A DNA stretch of 64,000 bases, taken from positions 2,480,001-2,544,000 of the forward strand of contig OZ244892.1 in NCBI GenBank assembly GCA_965221465.1. The letters run 5' to 3'. Of the stretch, positions 29,241 through 38,519 are shown one piece after another (position 1 is the stretch's first letter; each line of letters begins with the position of its first letter). The notes beneath the pieces were generated by a model. The model worked only from the letters and a program-made list of their open reading frames with translations, had not been told where the DNA came from and did no database searches. Origin of the DNA: Azophilus sp965221465. Its GTDB lineage: Bacteria > Pseudomonadota > Gammaproteobacteria > Pseudomonadales > Azotimanducaceae. The position numbers and the translations under genes were made by a program.

Positions 29241-29386
29241 TCGAATGTTCTCCCTTGCGTTTCCCAACGAGACCGCAACTCGATTTCGAGGCTGATTCCC
29301 TCGAGTCGCGTTGGGGGCGATAACTCGCATCGACAGCAGCAAACCCTGAATGAAATAGCCGTCGCGTCGATGCGCCAATGCGTGCG

Positions 29387-31615
29387 CTACCAGTTGACCG
29401 AAACGCCAACGCCGTAGGTGGCCGGCTGTCCCCAGGATTCGCCGAAGCCGATGCTGCTGGTGAGCACCTGGGTCCGATAGCGCTCGTCCGTGAGGTTCCT
29501 GGCCCACAGGTAAACGGACCACTTGTCTCGCGCACCCGAGACGTCGAGCCGTGCGTCCACCAGCCAGTACCCGCTCTCCAGCGTTTCCGCAGGCTGCCGG
29601 ACGATGTCGTAGGTCACGTCGTCCTTGTAGGCAATCGCAACCAGCAGGCCACCGTGCGAGCCGTTGCCGAAGCGCCAGCCGTAGTTGAGCCGCGTGTTGA
29701 AGTTGATATTGGGGGAGTTGGGTAACTCGCTGCCCCTGGCCACGCCGGGCAGGAACGACGACGTCAATTCGGTGTCCAGGACGCCGAGCCCAACATGGAT
29801 GTCGAGCCCCGCTGCCGCCAGCCAGACCAGTTCCAGCTCGGCCCCCATCACTTCCGCATTGCCGGCGTTGTCGATTCCGAAAAGAGGGCCGAACGGTGAA
29901 TCGAACAGGGGGCCGTAGAACTGCAGGTCCTCGAAATCGTAGAGGAAAGCGGCCCCGTTCAACTGCACCCGCCCATCCGCAAACCGGGACTTGAAGCCAA
30001 TTTCGTACGCGTACAGGTTTTCTTCTTCGAAGCCGCCGAGATCCGCCGGATTGAAGGTCAACTGGCCTTGGAAGCCGCCGGACTTGAAACCCTTGCTGAC
30101 GCTCGCATAGATGAGCGTATCGTCGATGCCGGTGAAGTCGATCCCCACTTTCCCGGACAGGTCGCTGACATCGTATTCGTTGGCGACCGGAGGGAAGCAC
30201 CCGGTCTGCACGCCATCGAAAACCCCCACGACTGCCGGGTCTCCGGCCGGTCGAAGCGGGCACAGGGCCCCGCCGCCTGTGGCCGGATCGGGCGTAACGA
30301 TAAAGGTGAAGGCGTTGGAGAAATCCTTCTGGTCGTCGGTGTAGCGCAGCCCGAGATTCAATCGAAAGCTATCGTCGAGGCGCCACTCGGTGTGGGCGAA
30401 CAGGGCTTTCGTGTCCGACTCCTGGTTGTAGAAGTTGCCGACCGCGTTGGTTCCGCCGAGCCCGAACAGCGGCAGCAAGTGCCGGGCATCGAACTGGTCG
30501 CGGGTATCGACCTCATCGGAACCCAGGAATCCGCCGAGGATCAGGACCAGTCCTTCGCCCAGGTAGGTCGCCCTGATTTCCTGTGAAAACTGTTCGATGT
30601 CGTTGTCGTAGAAGCCGTCCAAGTGTATCAGTGCCGAGCCGTCGCGGTCTTCCTGATAGAACCGGGAATAGTCCTCATAGCCGGTCACCGAGGTGATCGA
30701 CCACAGATCCGTCACCTGCCAATCGACCGACAGCGATCCCCCGAAGCTCTCGACGTCCTGGCGCAAGGGGCCGCCGCCCGCCGAACTGAATTCGTCATCG
30801 AAAAAGATGTCATCGGTGGGGTCCAGAATGTTGTTTACGTTCAGCAGGGGCGGATCCGACTTGTCCTGTCCTCCGTGCACCTTCATCACCACCTCGACGG
30901 CGTCGCTGAGCCCCCAATCGAGGATGACGCGCCAGGCGGTTCGGTCGATCTCTCCGACATCCTTGCCTGTCGTCCTGTTCGATTGAAATCCCTTGCCTTG
31001 CTGAACCGTCTGGGCGGCGACGCGCACGCCCAATCCCGGGGCGATTTCCCCGCCGACGGCTCCTTCGAGCAGAAAACGGTCTTTTCTGCCGTATTCGACC
31101 GTGGCGTATCCCTCTGCCTCGGCACCGGGCTTGCGGCTGGCAAACTTGACTGTGCCGGCGGTGGTGTTCTTGCCATACAGGGTGCCCTGCGGACCTTTGA
31201 GCACCTCGACGCTTTCGATGTCGAACAACTGGAAATTGAGCATCGCCGGTGAAACCAGATAGATGTCGTCGACGTAAATCCCGGCGGCCGGGTTGTTGTT
31301 GACGGCATAATCGTTCAGGCCGATGCCGCGAATGCTGACGTTGGCGATGCCGGTGCCGAACGTGTTGTTGATGTTCAGGTTTGGCGTCTGCGCGGCGAGA
31401 TCAACCGGCTCCAGGATGCCGAGCCGACGCACATCGTCGCCCGAGAACCTCGTAACCGCGATGCCCACATCGGAAAGGAACTGTTCGCGCTTTTGGGCGG
31501 TCACGACCACTTCTTCGACGAGACGCGCGTCGGAGGACTGGGCGCCTGCACCCACGGAGAGCAGCCACGCGAGCGCAGCGATAACCGACATTGCGCGACC
31601 ATTCAAGGTGTTCAT
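29387..31615 (-). CDS. TonB-dependent receptor 2
   Basis: A 742-residue receptor. Signal peptide MNTLNGRAMSVIAALAWLLS, then a TonB-box region (RLVEEVVVTAQKREQFLSD) and a plug with VSIRGIGLNDYA, IYVDDIYLV and EVLKGPQGTLYGKNTTAG. The barrel ends in VGVSVNW with a terminal aromatic, as required for BAM assembly. GGAGGG sits 4 bases before ATG 31615. Two CGGGTAG boxes lie 79-107 bp upstream. It is not a close copy of receptor 1, so a recent duplication is unlikely. Confidence 0.93.
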   Translation of the reverse strand: MNTLNGRAMSVIAALAWLLSVGAGAQSSDARLVEEVVVTAQKREQFLSDVGIAVTRFSGDDVRRLGILEPVDLAAQTPNLNINNTFGTGIANVSIRGIGLNDYAVNNNPAAGIYVDDIYLVSPAMLNFQLFDIESVEVLKGPQGTLYGKNTTAGTVKFASRKPGAEAEGYATVEYGRKDRFLLEGAVGGEIAPGLGVRVAAQTVQQGKGFQSNRTTGKDVGEIDRTAWRVILDWGLSDAVEVVMKVHGGQDKSDPPLLNVNNILDPTDDIFFDDEFSSAGGGPLRQDVESFGGSLSVDWQVTDLWSITSVTGYEDYSRFYQEDRDGSALIHLDGFYDNDIEQFSQEIRATYLGEGLVLILGGFLGSDEVDTRDQFDARHLLPLFGLGGTNAVGNFYNQESDTKALFAHTEWRLDDSFRLNLGLRYTDDQKDFSNAFTFIVTPDPATGGGALCPLRPAGDPAVVGVFDGVQTGCFPPVANEYDVSDLSGKVGIDFTGIDDTLIYASVSKGFKSGGFQGQLTFNPADLGGFEEENLYAYEIGFKSRFADGRVQLNGAAFLYDFEDLQFYGPLFDSPFGPLFGIDNAGNAEVMGAELELVWLAAAGLDIHVGLGVLDTELTSSFLPGVARGSELPNSPNINFNTRLNYGWRFGNGSHGGLLVAIAYKDDVTYDIVRQPAETLESGYWLVDARLDVSGARDKWSVYLWARNLTDERYRTQVLTSSIGFGESWGQPATYGVGVSVNW

Positions 31616-31693
31616 GGGTCCCTCCATCGGATCGTTGGTGATGATGCCGACTGCGAACCTATCAATCCTCCAAGGGGCAAAGAACACCTGTAC

Positions 31694-31722
31694 CGGGTAG
31701 GTTGTTTCGATCTTCCGGGTAG
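31694..31722. promoter_or_regulatory. paired CGGGTAG boxes, receptor 2 promoter
   Basis: CGGGTAG occurs at 31694-31700 and again at 31716-31722, 22 bp apart, upstream of the receptor 2 start. The same 7-mer pair with the same spacing precedes the hyu operon. Probably a binding site for the neighbouring MalT-like regulator. Confidence 0.55.
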
Positions 31723-31849
31723 GTCGCCCGGCCGTTGTGTCGTTGCGACTGAGCTTCGGTCAATTCAGTGTTGATATTGGGGGCAGTCCGGTCCAACTGC
31801 CTGTTGACCTACCGCGCCTGCGTCAACACGTCTACGATGCCAAAGTGCA

Positions 31850-31988
31850 TGGCATTATCGAACCCGGCGCACCGGAACGAGGGCGCGCAAGGAACACCTG
31901 ACAGCTACTGGGAGAGAACCGGTGTGCGGTGCGTGTATGCGGCGCTGTTAGGGCTCGCTCTGACGCCTATCGTAGCCGTAAGCGCCGA
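31850..31988 (-). repeat. Dispersed repeat family A, right-half copy
   Basis: Reversed relative to copies 1-3. It carries the right end (AACCCGGCGCACCGGAACGA), the AAGGAACACCTGACA block, one hairpin arm at 31914-31945 and the conserved loop (GCCTATCGTAGC), then breaks off before the other arm. It lies in the 447-bp gap between receptor 2 and the racemase gene; the rest of that gap is the receptor promoter. Confidence 0.7.
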
Positions 31989-32062
31989 CGGGTGTTGCGC
32001 CGTGGCAACCGTGTTCGGTCAGCGCGCTGTTGACATAGGCGATGTCGAATCGCGCGAAAGCC

Positions 32063-32800
32063 TCAACTTGCTTTTGGCAACTCGTATCCTTTGACAGCTT
32101 TGGCGCTCGGTGTCGAGTACGTGCGCTTGCTGTGGCTGAGCCCGGCCTTGACCAACGCCTCGGCGATGCCGATTGCGGCCGGTATGGGGTCAATGACCGG
32201 CACTTCGTACCCAGCCGTCATCAGGGCCTCGCGCATGGCGTCAGCGCAGCCGAGAAAGCCGGTGCAGCCGAGCACCACCACGTCGGCGGCGTCCTGCTCT
32301 ATCGATAGCAGCGCTTTCTCCGCGAGCGCTGCATTCAGCGCTTTGGTGTCGTGAGACAAATCCAGCACCGGGATGTCGACCGCTTGGAAAGATGCGTACT
32401 TGTCCCGGATTCCATAGGCGCCAATCAAGTCCTCGATGATCGGCCTGATGCGGTCGAGCACGGTGATGAACGCAAACCGGTTGCCCAGGAGGTTGGCCAA
32501 ATGCATGGCCGTCTGTCCGGCGCCCAGCACCGGGATCGACACCGCCTCCCGGCAAGCGTGCAGGCCGGGATCGCCCATGCAGTCGATGACCACGGCGTGG
32601 GCACCGTTGATTTCCGCCTGCATGGCCCGCTTGAGCGTATCCGGCACGGCCAGCGCTTCATCGAACCTGGACTCGATCGACGACGGGCCGCTGTCGAGCA
32701 GGCTGTGGGTGATCTGCAGGTTGCTGTGCGCCAGGGGCCGGACGTCGTCGAGGGTACGCACACCTCGCGTTACGATCGGCGTTATCAGTTCGATGATCAT
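32063..32800 (-). CDS. hyuE: hydantoin racemase (Asp/Glu racemase superfamily)
   Basis: A 245-residue enzyme. The two catalytic cysteines of the superfamily are in VIDCMGDPG and VVLGCTGFLG, and VPVIDPIPAAI is the typical end region. Hydantoin racemases interconvert D- and L-5-substituted hydantoins so that a stereospecific hydantoinase can use both. ATG 32800 has GAGGAGG about 8 bases upstream and lies 11 bp after the DUF917 stop. Third gene of the hyu operon. Allantoin or aspartate racemase activity is the alternative. Confidence 0.85.
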   Translation of the reverse strand: MIIELITPIVTRGVRTLDDVRPLAHSNLQITHSLLDSGPSSIESRFDEALAVPDTLKRAMQAEINGAHAVVIDCMGDPGLHACREAVSIPVLGAGQTAMHLANLLGNRFAFITVLDRIRPIIEDLIGAYGIRDKYASFQAVDIPVLDLSHDTKALNAALAEKALLSIEQDAADVVVLGCTGFLGCADAMREALMTAGYEVPVIDPIPAAIGIAEALVKAGLSHSKRTYSTPSAKAVKGYELPKAS

Positions 32801-32811
32801 GGCCGTCCTCC

Positions 32812-33903
32812 TCAATCTTCAATGTCTTCCAGGGGCACGAAAGGCTCTTCCAGCCCGAATGCCTGGGGGCCGAAAATGGCCAGCGACTCCGGCGTTCGCA
32901 TGATGGGTGCGGCGCTGGTGGCGATCACCTCGAGCCGCTGGCCGTACTTCAGGCCGTCCACCGGGACCGGTTCCCCCGTTTCCCGGTCCACCAGGCAGAT
33001 CAAGTCCGGTACGATCGCCTTGACGCGTCCGTCCTGCCGAGCGATGAGATGCTCGTTCTGGAAGGAGATTTCCATCACCGAACCGGAGCCGTCCAGCGCC
33101 GCCAGTTGGCAATGCCCAACGGAGAACCCCATTTTCGTTTCCCGGCGAATGTCCCGCACCTTGCCGTCGTGCAGAATCCTGCATCGGTTGTAGTAGGGCG
33201 TCGTGCGCAGATACTCGACGAGCGTTTGCACCGGTTCGCCCTCCTTGCGACCGCGGGCAAGCGTCCGACCGATGTCGCGGGCAAGCGTCAGGGTGCCCTT
33301 GACGGCAGTGCGCTTCAGGTCGCGGCCGGACATCGGATAGCTCGACAGCACCACGCTGCAGCCGAGTTGCACCGAGGCGACCCGAACCAGGTCTTCGGCG
33401 GACTTCGCATCCCCCGCGTCGACGACGACCGATGTGAGGTGGTCGTCTGTCATGGCCAGGGGTGTGCAGGACACGCCGCCGACGTTGAACGTGGTCATCT
33501 GCAATTCGGGAAAGGCTCGGCCCATACCGTCAGCATCGACCAGCGGCAGCCCCAGACGGGCGGCGGCCATTATCGGCAAGAGCGAATTGATGCCGCCGAT
33601 CTCGATGCCGATCAAGGCATCGGCCTTGCGCCCCAGCCGCTGTTCGAGACGCTTCACTGCCAGATCCACATCGTCACCGCAAGCGGCCTTCTCGCCGAGC
33701 ACAGTCGGCACGCCCAGCATGGCGATGGTGAACACCAGCGCGTCGTCGGGCAGCGCTTCGGCATCGACGACGTCTGGCATCCCGAACTGCTCCACCGCAT
33801 TCATGGCCAGAAGCCGGCCGACGTAGGGGTCGCCGCCCCCGCCGGTGCCGAGGAAAGCCGCGCCGGTCGCGATGTGCGTCAGGTCCTCCGCTTCAATGCG
33901 CAT
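32812..33903 (-). CDS. DUF917 family protein
   Basis: 363 residues with the family features: N-terminal GTGGGGDPYVGRLLAM, IGGINSLLPIMAAARLGLPLVDADGMGRAFPE (split here), and a C-terminal PDLICLVDRETGEPVPVDGLKYGQR. DUF917 proteins are uncharacterised but regularly encoded beside HyuA-type ATP-dependent hydantoinase/oxoprolinase genes, sometimes fused to them, as here, where it starts 3 bp after hyuA. A subunit or partner role in cyclic-amide hydrolysis is inferred. Confidence 0.88.
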   Translation of the reverse strand: MRIEAEDLTHIATGAAFLGTGGGGDPYVGRLLAMNAVEQFGMPDVVDAEALPDDALVFTIAMLGVPTVLGEKAACGDDVDLAVKRLEQRLGRKADALIGIEIGGINSLLPIMAAARLGLPLVDADGMGRAFPELQMTTFNVGGVSCTPLAMTDDHLTSVVVDAGDAKSAEDLVRVASVQLGCSVVLSSYPMSGRDLKRTAVKGTLTLARDIGRTLARGRKEGEPVQTLVEYLRTTPYYNRCRILHDGKVRDIRRETKMGFSVGHCQLAALDGSGSVMEISFQNEHLIARQDGRVKAIVPDLICLVDRETGEPVPVDGLKYGQRLEVIATSAAPIMRTPESLAIFGPQAFGLEEPFVPLEDIED

Positions 33904-33906
33904 GGT

Positions 33907-35481
33907 CTAGCCGCACTTGTTCGAACGCTCGCGACTGCCCATCGCCAGATCGCCCGCCACCTTGACGCGAATGCGCACCGCCCCGCCCGGCATGTAGGCC
34001 AGCGGCATCTCCTCCAGATCGAGTGTCTCGAGCGATTCGGCATCGGCGCCCATCTCCACGGCCTGCTCCCTGGCCTCTCGGACGGCCGTCTCCAGTGCCG
34101 CTTCGCGGCCGGTTGTCTCATAGGCGAAGACTCGGTCGGTCTCGCCGCTGACCTGGGCGATCGAGGCACCGATGGCGTTGGCGACATCGGCATGTTCCGG
34201 GATGATGGTCTGCGAAGTGCCCGGAATCTCGTCCCGGACCAGCACCGAGCCACCGCCGACCAGCACCATGGGCTTCGATTCCGCACTGGTTTTCATCCGG
34301 TCGACGCCGTCGGCTATGATCTCGTGAATGCATTCGATGCCCGCCTCGATCGTCCGTTTTGGCAGGGTCGCAACCCGTGACCGGTCACCGACTTCTGCAT
34401 AGCCGCCAGCGACCGCCAAGTCCGTGGCACAGAGCGTCTGGCCACCAAACCCCATTGCCTCCTGAGTGAGCCGGTAACCGAGGGATTTGGGCCCGATTTC
34501 GACTTCCGGCCCCGTCGCCGTGACCAAGGAACCCCCGCCGAGGCCTAGTGCCAGCACGTCGGGCATCCTGAAGTTGGTGCGCACGCCGCCAATCCGCACC
34601 GTCAGCGACGACTCCCGAGGGAAGCCGTTCACCAGCATGCCGATGTCCGTGGTCGTGCCGCCGATATCGACGATGAGCGCGTCCTCGAGGCCAGAGAGGT
34701 AGGCCGCGCCGCGCATGCTGTTGGTCGGCCCGGAGGCAAAGGTGAGCACCGGATATCGCTCGACGGTTGCCGAGCTCATGAGCGTGCCGTCATTCTGGCT
34801 GATGAAGAACGGCGCGGATATGTTCAAACGCTCGAGCGCGGAACTGAACGAGCCGACCACTTCCCGGGAAAGCGCGGCAAGGCTTGCGTTCATGACCGCC
34901 GCATTCTCCCGCTCGAGGATGCCCATGCGCCCGATCTTCGACGACAGGGTGACGGCAAGGTCAGGTGCCTCGCCTAGCACGATCTCCCGCGCCCGCTGTT
35001 CCATGGCCGCATTAACCGGTGAGAAAAGGCCGGTGATCGCCACCGTCTGCAGCCCGGCGTCGCGCACCGCCCGTGCGGCGCCGGCTACCGCGCCCTCATC
35101 GAGTTCATCGGCGATGCTTCCGTCGAACCGGTAGCCGCCGCGTATCAAATGGTGCTGGCCATCGACAGCCCTGGCGATGTCTTGCGGCCAATCGCTGAGC
35201 GGCAGCACGCCACGGGAAGATGGCAGCGCGATGCGCAGTATGCCTACCGGCAGGAGGCCGCGCCGCTCGACGAAGGCGTTGGTGAAATGGGTTGTGCCGA
35301 TCATGACCTGGTCGATGTCGGCAGCATCGATGCCCGATCGGGCCAACACCGTGCCGATGGCTTTGAAAACTCCGTCACTGAGCCCCGGGGTGGTGGGCGT
35401 CTTGTGGGTGGTCAGAACCCGCTTGCCGTCCATGACGACAGCATCCGTGTTGGTTCCGCCGACATCGACCCCGATGCGCAC
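33907..35481 (-). CDS. hyuA: HyuA/oxoprolinase A family ATPase subunit
   Basis: 524 residues with the acetate-kinase-like ATPase fold: RIGVDVGGTNTDAVV at the N-terminus, TFASGPTNSMRGAAYL and DIGGTTTDIGML for the nucleotide site, and VLVGGGSVLVRDE. The family hydrolyses hydantoins, N-methylhydantoin or 5-oxoproline with ATP, normally with a HyuB subunit. No HyuB is present; DUF917 takes its place. GTG 35481 follows GAGAGG. It leads a three-gene operon (hyuA, DUF917, racemase) with intergenic gaps of 3 and 11 bp, preceded by paired CGGGTAG boxes. Confidence 0.88.
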   Translation of the reverse strand: MRIGVDVGGTNTDAVVMDGKRVLTTHKTPTTPGLSDGVFKAIGTVLARSGIDAADIDQVMIGTTHFTNAFVERRGLLPVGILRIALPSSRGVLPLSDWPQDIARAVDGQHHLIRGGYRFDGSIADELDEGAVAGAARAVRDAGLQTVAITGLFSPVNAAMEQRAREIVLGEAPDLAVTLSSKIGRMGILERENAAVMNASLAALSREVVGSFSSALERLNISAPFFISQNDGTLMSSATVERYPVLTFASGPTNSMRGAAYLSGLEDALIVDIGGTTTDIGMLVNGFPRESSLTVRIGGVRTNFRMPDVLALGLGGGSLVTATGPEVEIGPKSLGYRLTQEAMGFGGQTLCATDLAVAGGYAEVGDRSRVATLPKRTIEAGIECIHEIIADGVDRMKTSAESKPMVLVGGGSVLVRDEIPGTSQTIIPEHADVANAIGASIAQVSGETDRVFAYETTGREAALETAVREAREQAVEMGADAESLETLDLEEMPLAYMPGGAVRIRVKVAGDLAMGSRERSNKCG

Positions 35482-35554
35482 CTGTACCTCTCATCGCCAA
35501 AACTCGGAGGCGGTCACACTATCAACGGCTTTGGGTTGCCGTTAACACCTGCTA

Positions 35555-35583
35555 CGGGTAGGGGCATGGGTAAAACCGGGTAG
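35555..35583. promoter_or_regulatory. paired CGGGTAG boxes, hyu operon promoter
   Basis: CGGGTAG at 35555-35561 and 35577-35583, 22 bp apart, with a third weaker box TGGGTA at 35567-35572. They lie 74-102 bp before the hyuA start, matching spacing and distance in the receptor 2 promoter. Confidence 0.55.
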
Positions 35584-35618
35584 TCGGGTTGAAACCGACT
35601 GGCGAAAAGAGATTGGCC

Positions 35619-35650
35619 CGCAGCAGGAAGTCGGTGACGGATGCCGGCTA
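35619..35650 (-). repeat. repeat B end motif (solo) at the luxR stop
   Basis: Read on the minus strand, TAGCCGGCATCCGTCACCGA then CTTCCTGCTGCGGG. Its TAG is the stop codon of the LuxR-type gene. Confidence 0.6.
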
Positions 35651-38332
35651 GAAGCGCCCACCGCGCAGACCGGCGGACACGGCATCCTTTCGCGAATTGA
35701 CGCCAAGTTTCTCGAAGATGTTCTTCAGGTGAAACTTCACCGTGTTGACGGATACCGGCATCGCGTCGGCAATTTCCCGGTTCGAGCGTCCTTGAATCAG
35801 GTGGCGCAACACCTCGAGTTCCCGGCGCGTCAGTTGGTCCGCATCGCCCTGGCCTTTAAAGCCCGAATCGTCAATCTCCATGGCCAGTTCGCCCAGAAAG
35901 CGGTCTCTGATCCGGTTGCCGCGCTGGCTCTCCGACGCCACGGTCAAGGCGCCGATGATTCTTGCCAACACCGCCCCTTCGTCGATGAAGGGTCGTTTGA
36001 TGCCCTCGAAGAGCGACGGTGCGAGTGCCTCTTCGAAGGCAGCCACAGCCGCGTCTTGCGTGCCTCGTGCCCAATTCGCGGCAGCCAGCTGAATGGAGTG
36101 CGAGACGAACGAGCGGATGAGGCCGGCCTTTCGGCATCGCTGACGGTGGTCTTGCAACAGTGCAAGCGCCCGCTCGACATTGCCGGACCGCATCCAGGAG
36201 CGGGATTGAACCCCCGTTTGCAGGCGCTGTAACGTCAGATGGGTCGCCATGCCGGGATTGGGCCGCTGCTCCGTTTCACTCGGCTCGCCATCGGCTGCGA
36301 GGTCTCCGCCCAGAAAATCGAGTTGCCGTTGCTGCAGGTCGATGATGGCGCGCAATCGCGGCAGGCCGCGGTTTTCCGCCGTTGCCCGAGCTCGGTCGCC
36401 GAACTCTTGCACCGATTCCCCTCGAGAGTTGAACCAGGCGAGCTTCATGGCGGTTGTGTACCCGGCCACATACACTTCCAGCCAGGCATCGAATCGTTCG
36501 ATGTGCGGCAGCGCGAAATCCAGCAGGCGCCCGGCTTCGGCCAGATCGTTCCGCTCATAGGCCGTCTCGGCAAGAAAGGCGCCGGCAATGGCCGTAAGAT
36601 CGCTTCCTTCTCCGAAGTGCTCGAGGGCCAGGTCGCGGCCCGCGCCGTAGAGCGCCTCGGCGTCGCGCAGCCTGCCCTGCTCCATGCAAACGTAGCCTTC
36701 GTGGAAGTAGATGAAGGTCTCGCCGAACACCGAGCCCATGGCCCGAAAGTGCCGAATCGCCTTGTCGCCTGCTGCCATGCAGGCGTCGAAATCGCCGCGC
36801 TGGGCGTGCATCACGCAAAGCAGGTTGCAGCGAACGGCGTGCATCAGATCGTTGCCCGGTTGCAGAAGCCCGCTCAGGCGCTCCAGCCCTTCGAGTTCCG
36901 CTTCGCTGACTTCCTGGTCCGTGTAGCGGTTCAGCAGGCTGCGCATGATCGCCAGTTCGCTATTGATTTCCGGGTCGCCGGCCGCCTTGTCGGTCAGCCG
37001 GGACGTCCATTGATCGAACAGGGAATCGGCCTGTTCCACTTCTCCCCGGCGCACCATCAGGAAAATTTTGCCGAGCCAGAGTCTCGGATAGGTTATGGGC
37101 GTTGGCTCGTTAACGATCGCGAGCGCCCGTTCGAGTACGCCGACATGGCCCTTTAGCGCGTAGTGCCATCCGCCGATGGATTCGAAGAGGTCGGCCACCG
37201 TTTCCGGTTCCCTGCAGGCGAGCGCATGCTGAATGGCTTCGGTGATGAGCCCCTGCTCCCGAAACCAGCCCGAGGCGAGGCGGTGCAAACGCGCCGATTG
37301 GCCATCGAGGCGGCGACGAGCCCTCTCCTGGAGGAATTCCGCGAACAGCCGATGGTAGCGGTACCAGACGCGTTCACGATCGAGGTTCTCCAGGAACAGA
37401 TCCCGGCGCTCGAGTTCCTCCAGCGTCGACCAGGCATCGTCTGCTTCGCACAGCAGGTTGGCGAGGTCGCCGTTGATTCGCTCCACGATCGAGGTCTTCA
37501 TCAAGAATACCTGCAACGACGGTTCGAGTTGGTCGAACACCTGCTCCACAAAGTAATCGGAGAGATCGGCGTTGCGTCCCGACAGTTGGTCCAGTACTGC
37601 AAGCGGTGGCGTTCCCTCCATCAACCAGCGATGCACGGTACTCAAGGCGATCGGCCAACCTTCGGTGCGCCCATGCACTCGAGTAGACCAGTCGCTGGAC
37701 GTGCCATCGTCCATGAGGAGCCCCAACCAGGCCTCTATTTCCCGCTTTGAGAACTGCAGTGCGCCGTGGTCGATTTCCACCAGTTCTTCCCGTGCCCGGA
37801 GGTCTGCGAGCGACAGCGCGGCGGGAAACTCCCTGGCACTGATGACGATATGCATGTTTGGTGGAAGGCGCGACAGCATCTGGTTCAGCGCCCGACAGTT
37901 CTCCGGGCTGTCGGCGCGATGAAAATCATCCAGAATGATGACGCCCTCATCCTCGCATTTGGCGATTTCGGTCAATACTGCGTCCATCATCGCCCCGTCG
38001 GTTGCACTGGCGACTGCGCTCGGAGGCGACAGTAGCTGCGCCCCTGACGCCATCCCGCCGGCTCTCAACGCCTCCATCAGATAACGCAGGAACTGAACCA
38101 AATCCCGGTCGTTGTCGTCGAGCGATAGCCAGGCGTTCGGGATGGCGCGCGCGTTCAGTTCGTGGTGCCAGTCGGCCAGCAGGGAGGTCTTGCCAAACCC
38201 GGCCGGCGCGTGCAGCACCGTGACGCGGCGCTCGAGCGCCCGATTCAGCCGTTCGACCAGGCGCTTTCGCCTCGCAGGCGAGCGCGGTGGCGTCGGTGGC
38301 GCGATTTTCGACTGAATGACCCATTCGGACAT
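35648..38332 (-). CDS. LuxR-family, MalT-like ATP-dependent transcriptional regulator
   Basis: 894 residues with MalT architecture: an N-terminal STAND ATPase (Walker A APAGFGKTSLL; Walker B-like GVIILDDFH), a helical TPR-like sensor region of about 450 residues, and a C-terminal LuxR HTH (LTRRELEVLRHLIQGRSNREIADAM, then VNTVKFHLKNIFEKLGVNSR). Such proteins bind an inducer and ATP, oligomerise and activate promoters through direct-repeat boxes. It lies beside the hyu operon and the receptors, whose promoters share CGGGTAG pairs. Its own leader has TTACCCG at 38392-38398, so autoregulation is possible. Confidence 0.9.
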   Translation of the reverse strand: MSEWVIQSKIAPPTPPRSPARRKRLVERLNRALERRVTVLHAPAGFGKTSLLADWHHELNARAIPNAWLSLDDNDRDLVQFLRYLMEALRAGGMASGAQLLSPPSAVASATDGAMMDAVLTEIAKCEDEGVIILDDFHRADSPENCRALNQMLSRLPPNMHIVISAREFPAALSLADLRAREELVEIDHGALQFSKREIEAWLGLLMDDGTSSDWSTRVHGRTEGWPIALSTVHRWLMEGTPPLAVLDQLSGRNADLSDYFVEQVFDQLEPSLQVFLMKTSIVERINGDLANLLCEADDAWSTLEELERRDLFLENLDRERVWYRYHRLFAEFLQERARRRLDGQSARLHRLASGWFREQGLITEAIQHALACREPETVADLFESIGGWHYALKGHVGVLERALAIVNEPTPITYPRLWLGKIFLMVRRGEVEQADSLFDQWTSRLTDKAAGDPEINSELAIMRSLLNRYTDQEVSEAELEGLERLSGLLQPGNDLMHAVRCNLLCVMHAQRGDFDACMAAGDKAIRHFRAMGSVFGETFIYFHEGYVCMEQGRLRDAEALYGAGRDLALEHFGEGSDLTAIAGAFLAETAYERNDLAEAGRLLDFALPHIERFDAWLEVYVAGYTTAMKLAWFNSRGESVQEFGDRARATAENRGLPRLRAIIDLQQRQLDFLGGDLAADGEPSETEQRPNPGMATHLTLQRLQTGVQSRSWMRSGNVERALALLQDHRQRCRKAGLIRSFVSHSIQLAAANWARGTQDAAVAAFEEALAPSLFEGIKRPFIDEGAVLARIIGALTVASESQRGNRIRDRFLGELAMEIDDSGFKGQGDADQLTRRELEVLRHLIQGRSNREIADAMPVSVNTVKFHLKNIFEKLGVNSRKDAVSAGLRGGRF

Positions 38333-38519
38333 GCCCTGGTTACCCTACTGGAGACTGGCTTCGATCACGAGACCGTGGTGGTTACCCGTCTTTGCCCAAC
38401 ACCTCATTGAGCCGTTCGTCAACCTGCCGGGCATTGGCCTTATAGATAGCGCACACCCATGACCGGACCATAGCAGATGTGCCGAGCGACGCGCCGGTCC
38501 CCTGGGTATTGGTTGGAAT

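Noticed and set aside
29241..30263. Upstream extension of receptor 1 to a 1,080-codon frame
   Set aside because: The extra part overlaps receptor 2 out of frame and is Arg-rich shadow sequence; the signal peptide at ATG 29240 fixes the start.
38341..38398. Full CGGGTAG pair in front of the MalT-like gene
   Set aside because: Only one good box (TTACCCG, reverse orientation) and a weaker TACCCTAC; the spacing differs from the other promoters, so it is not listed as a site.
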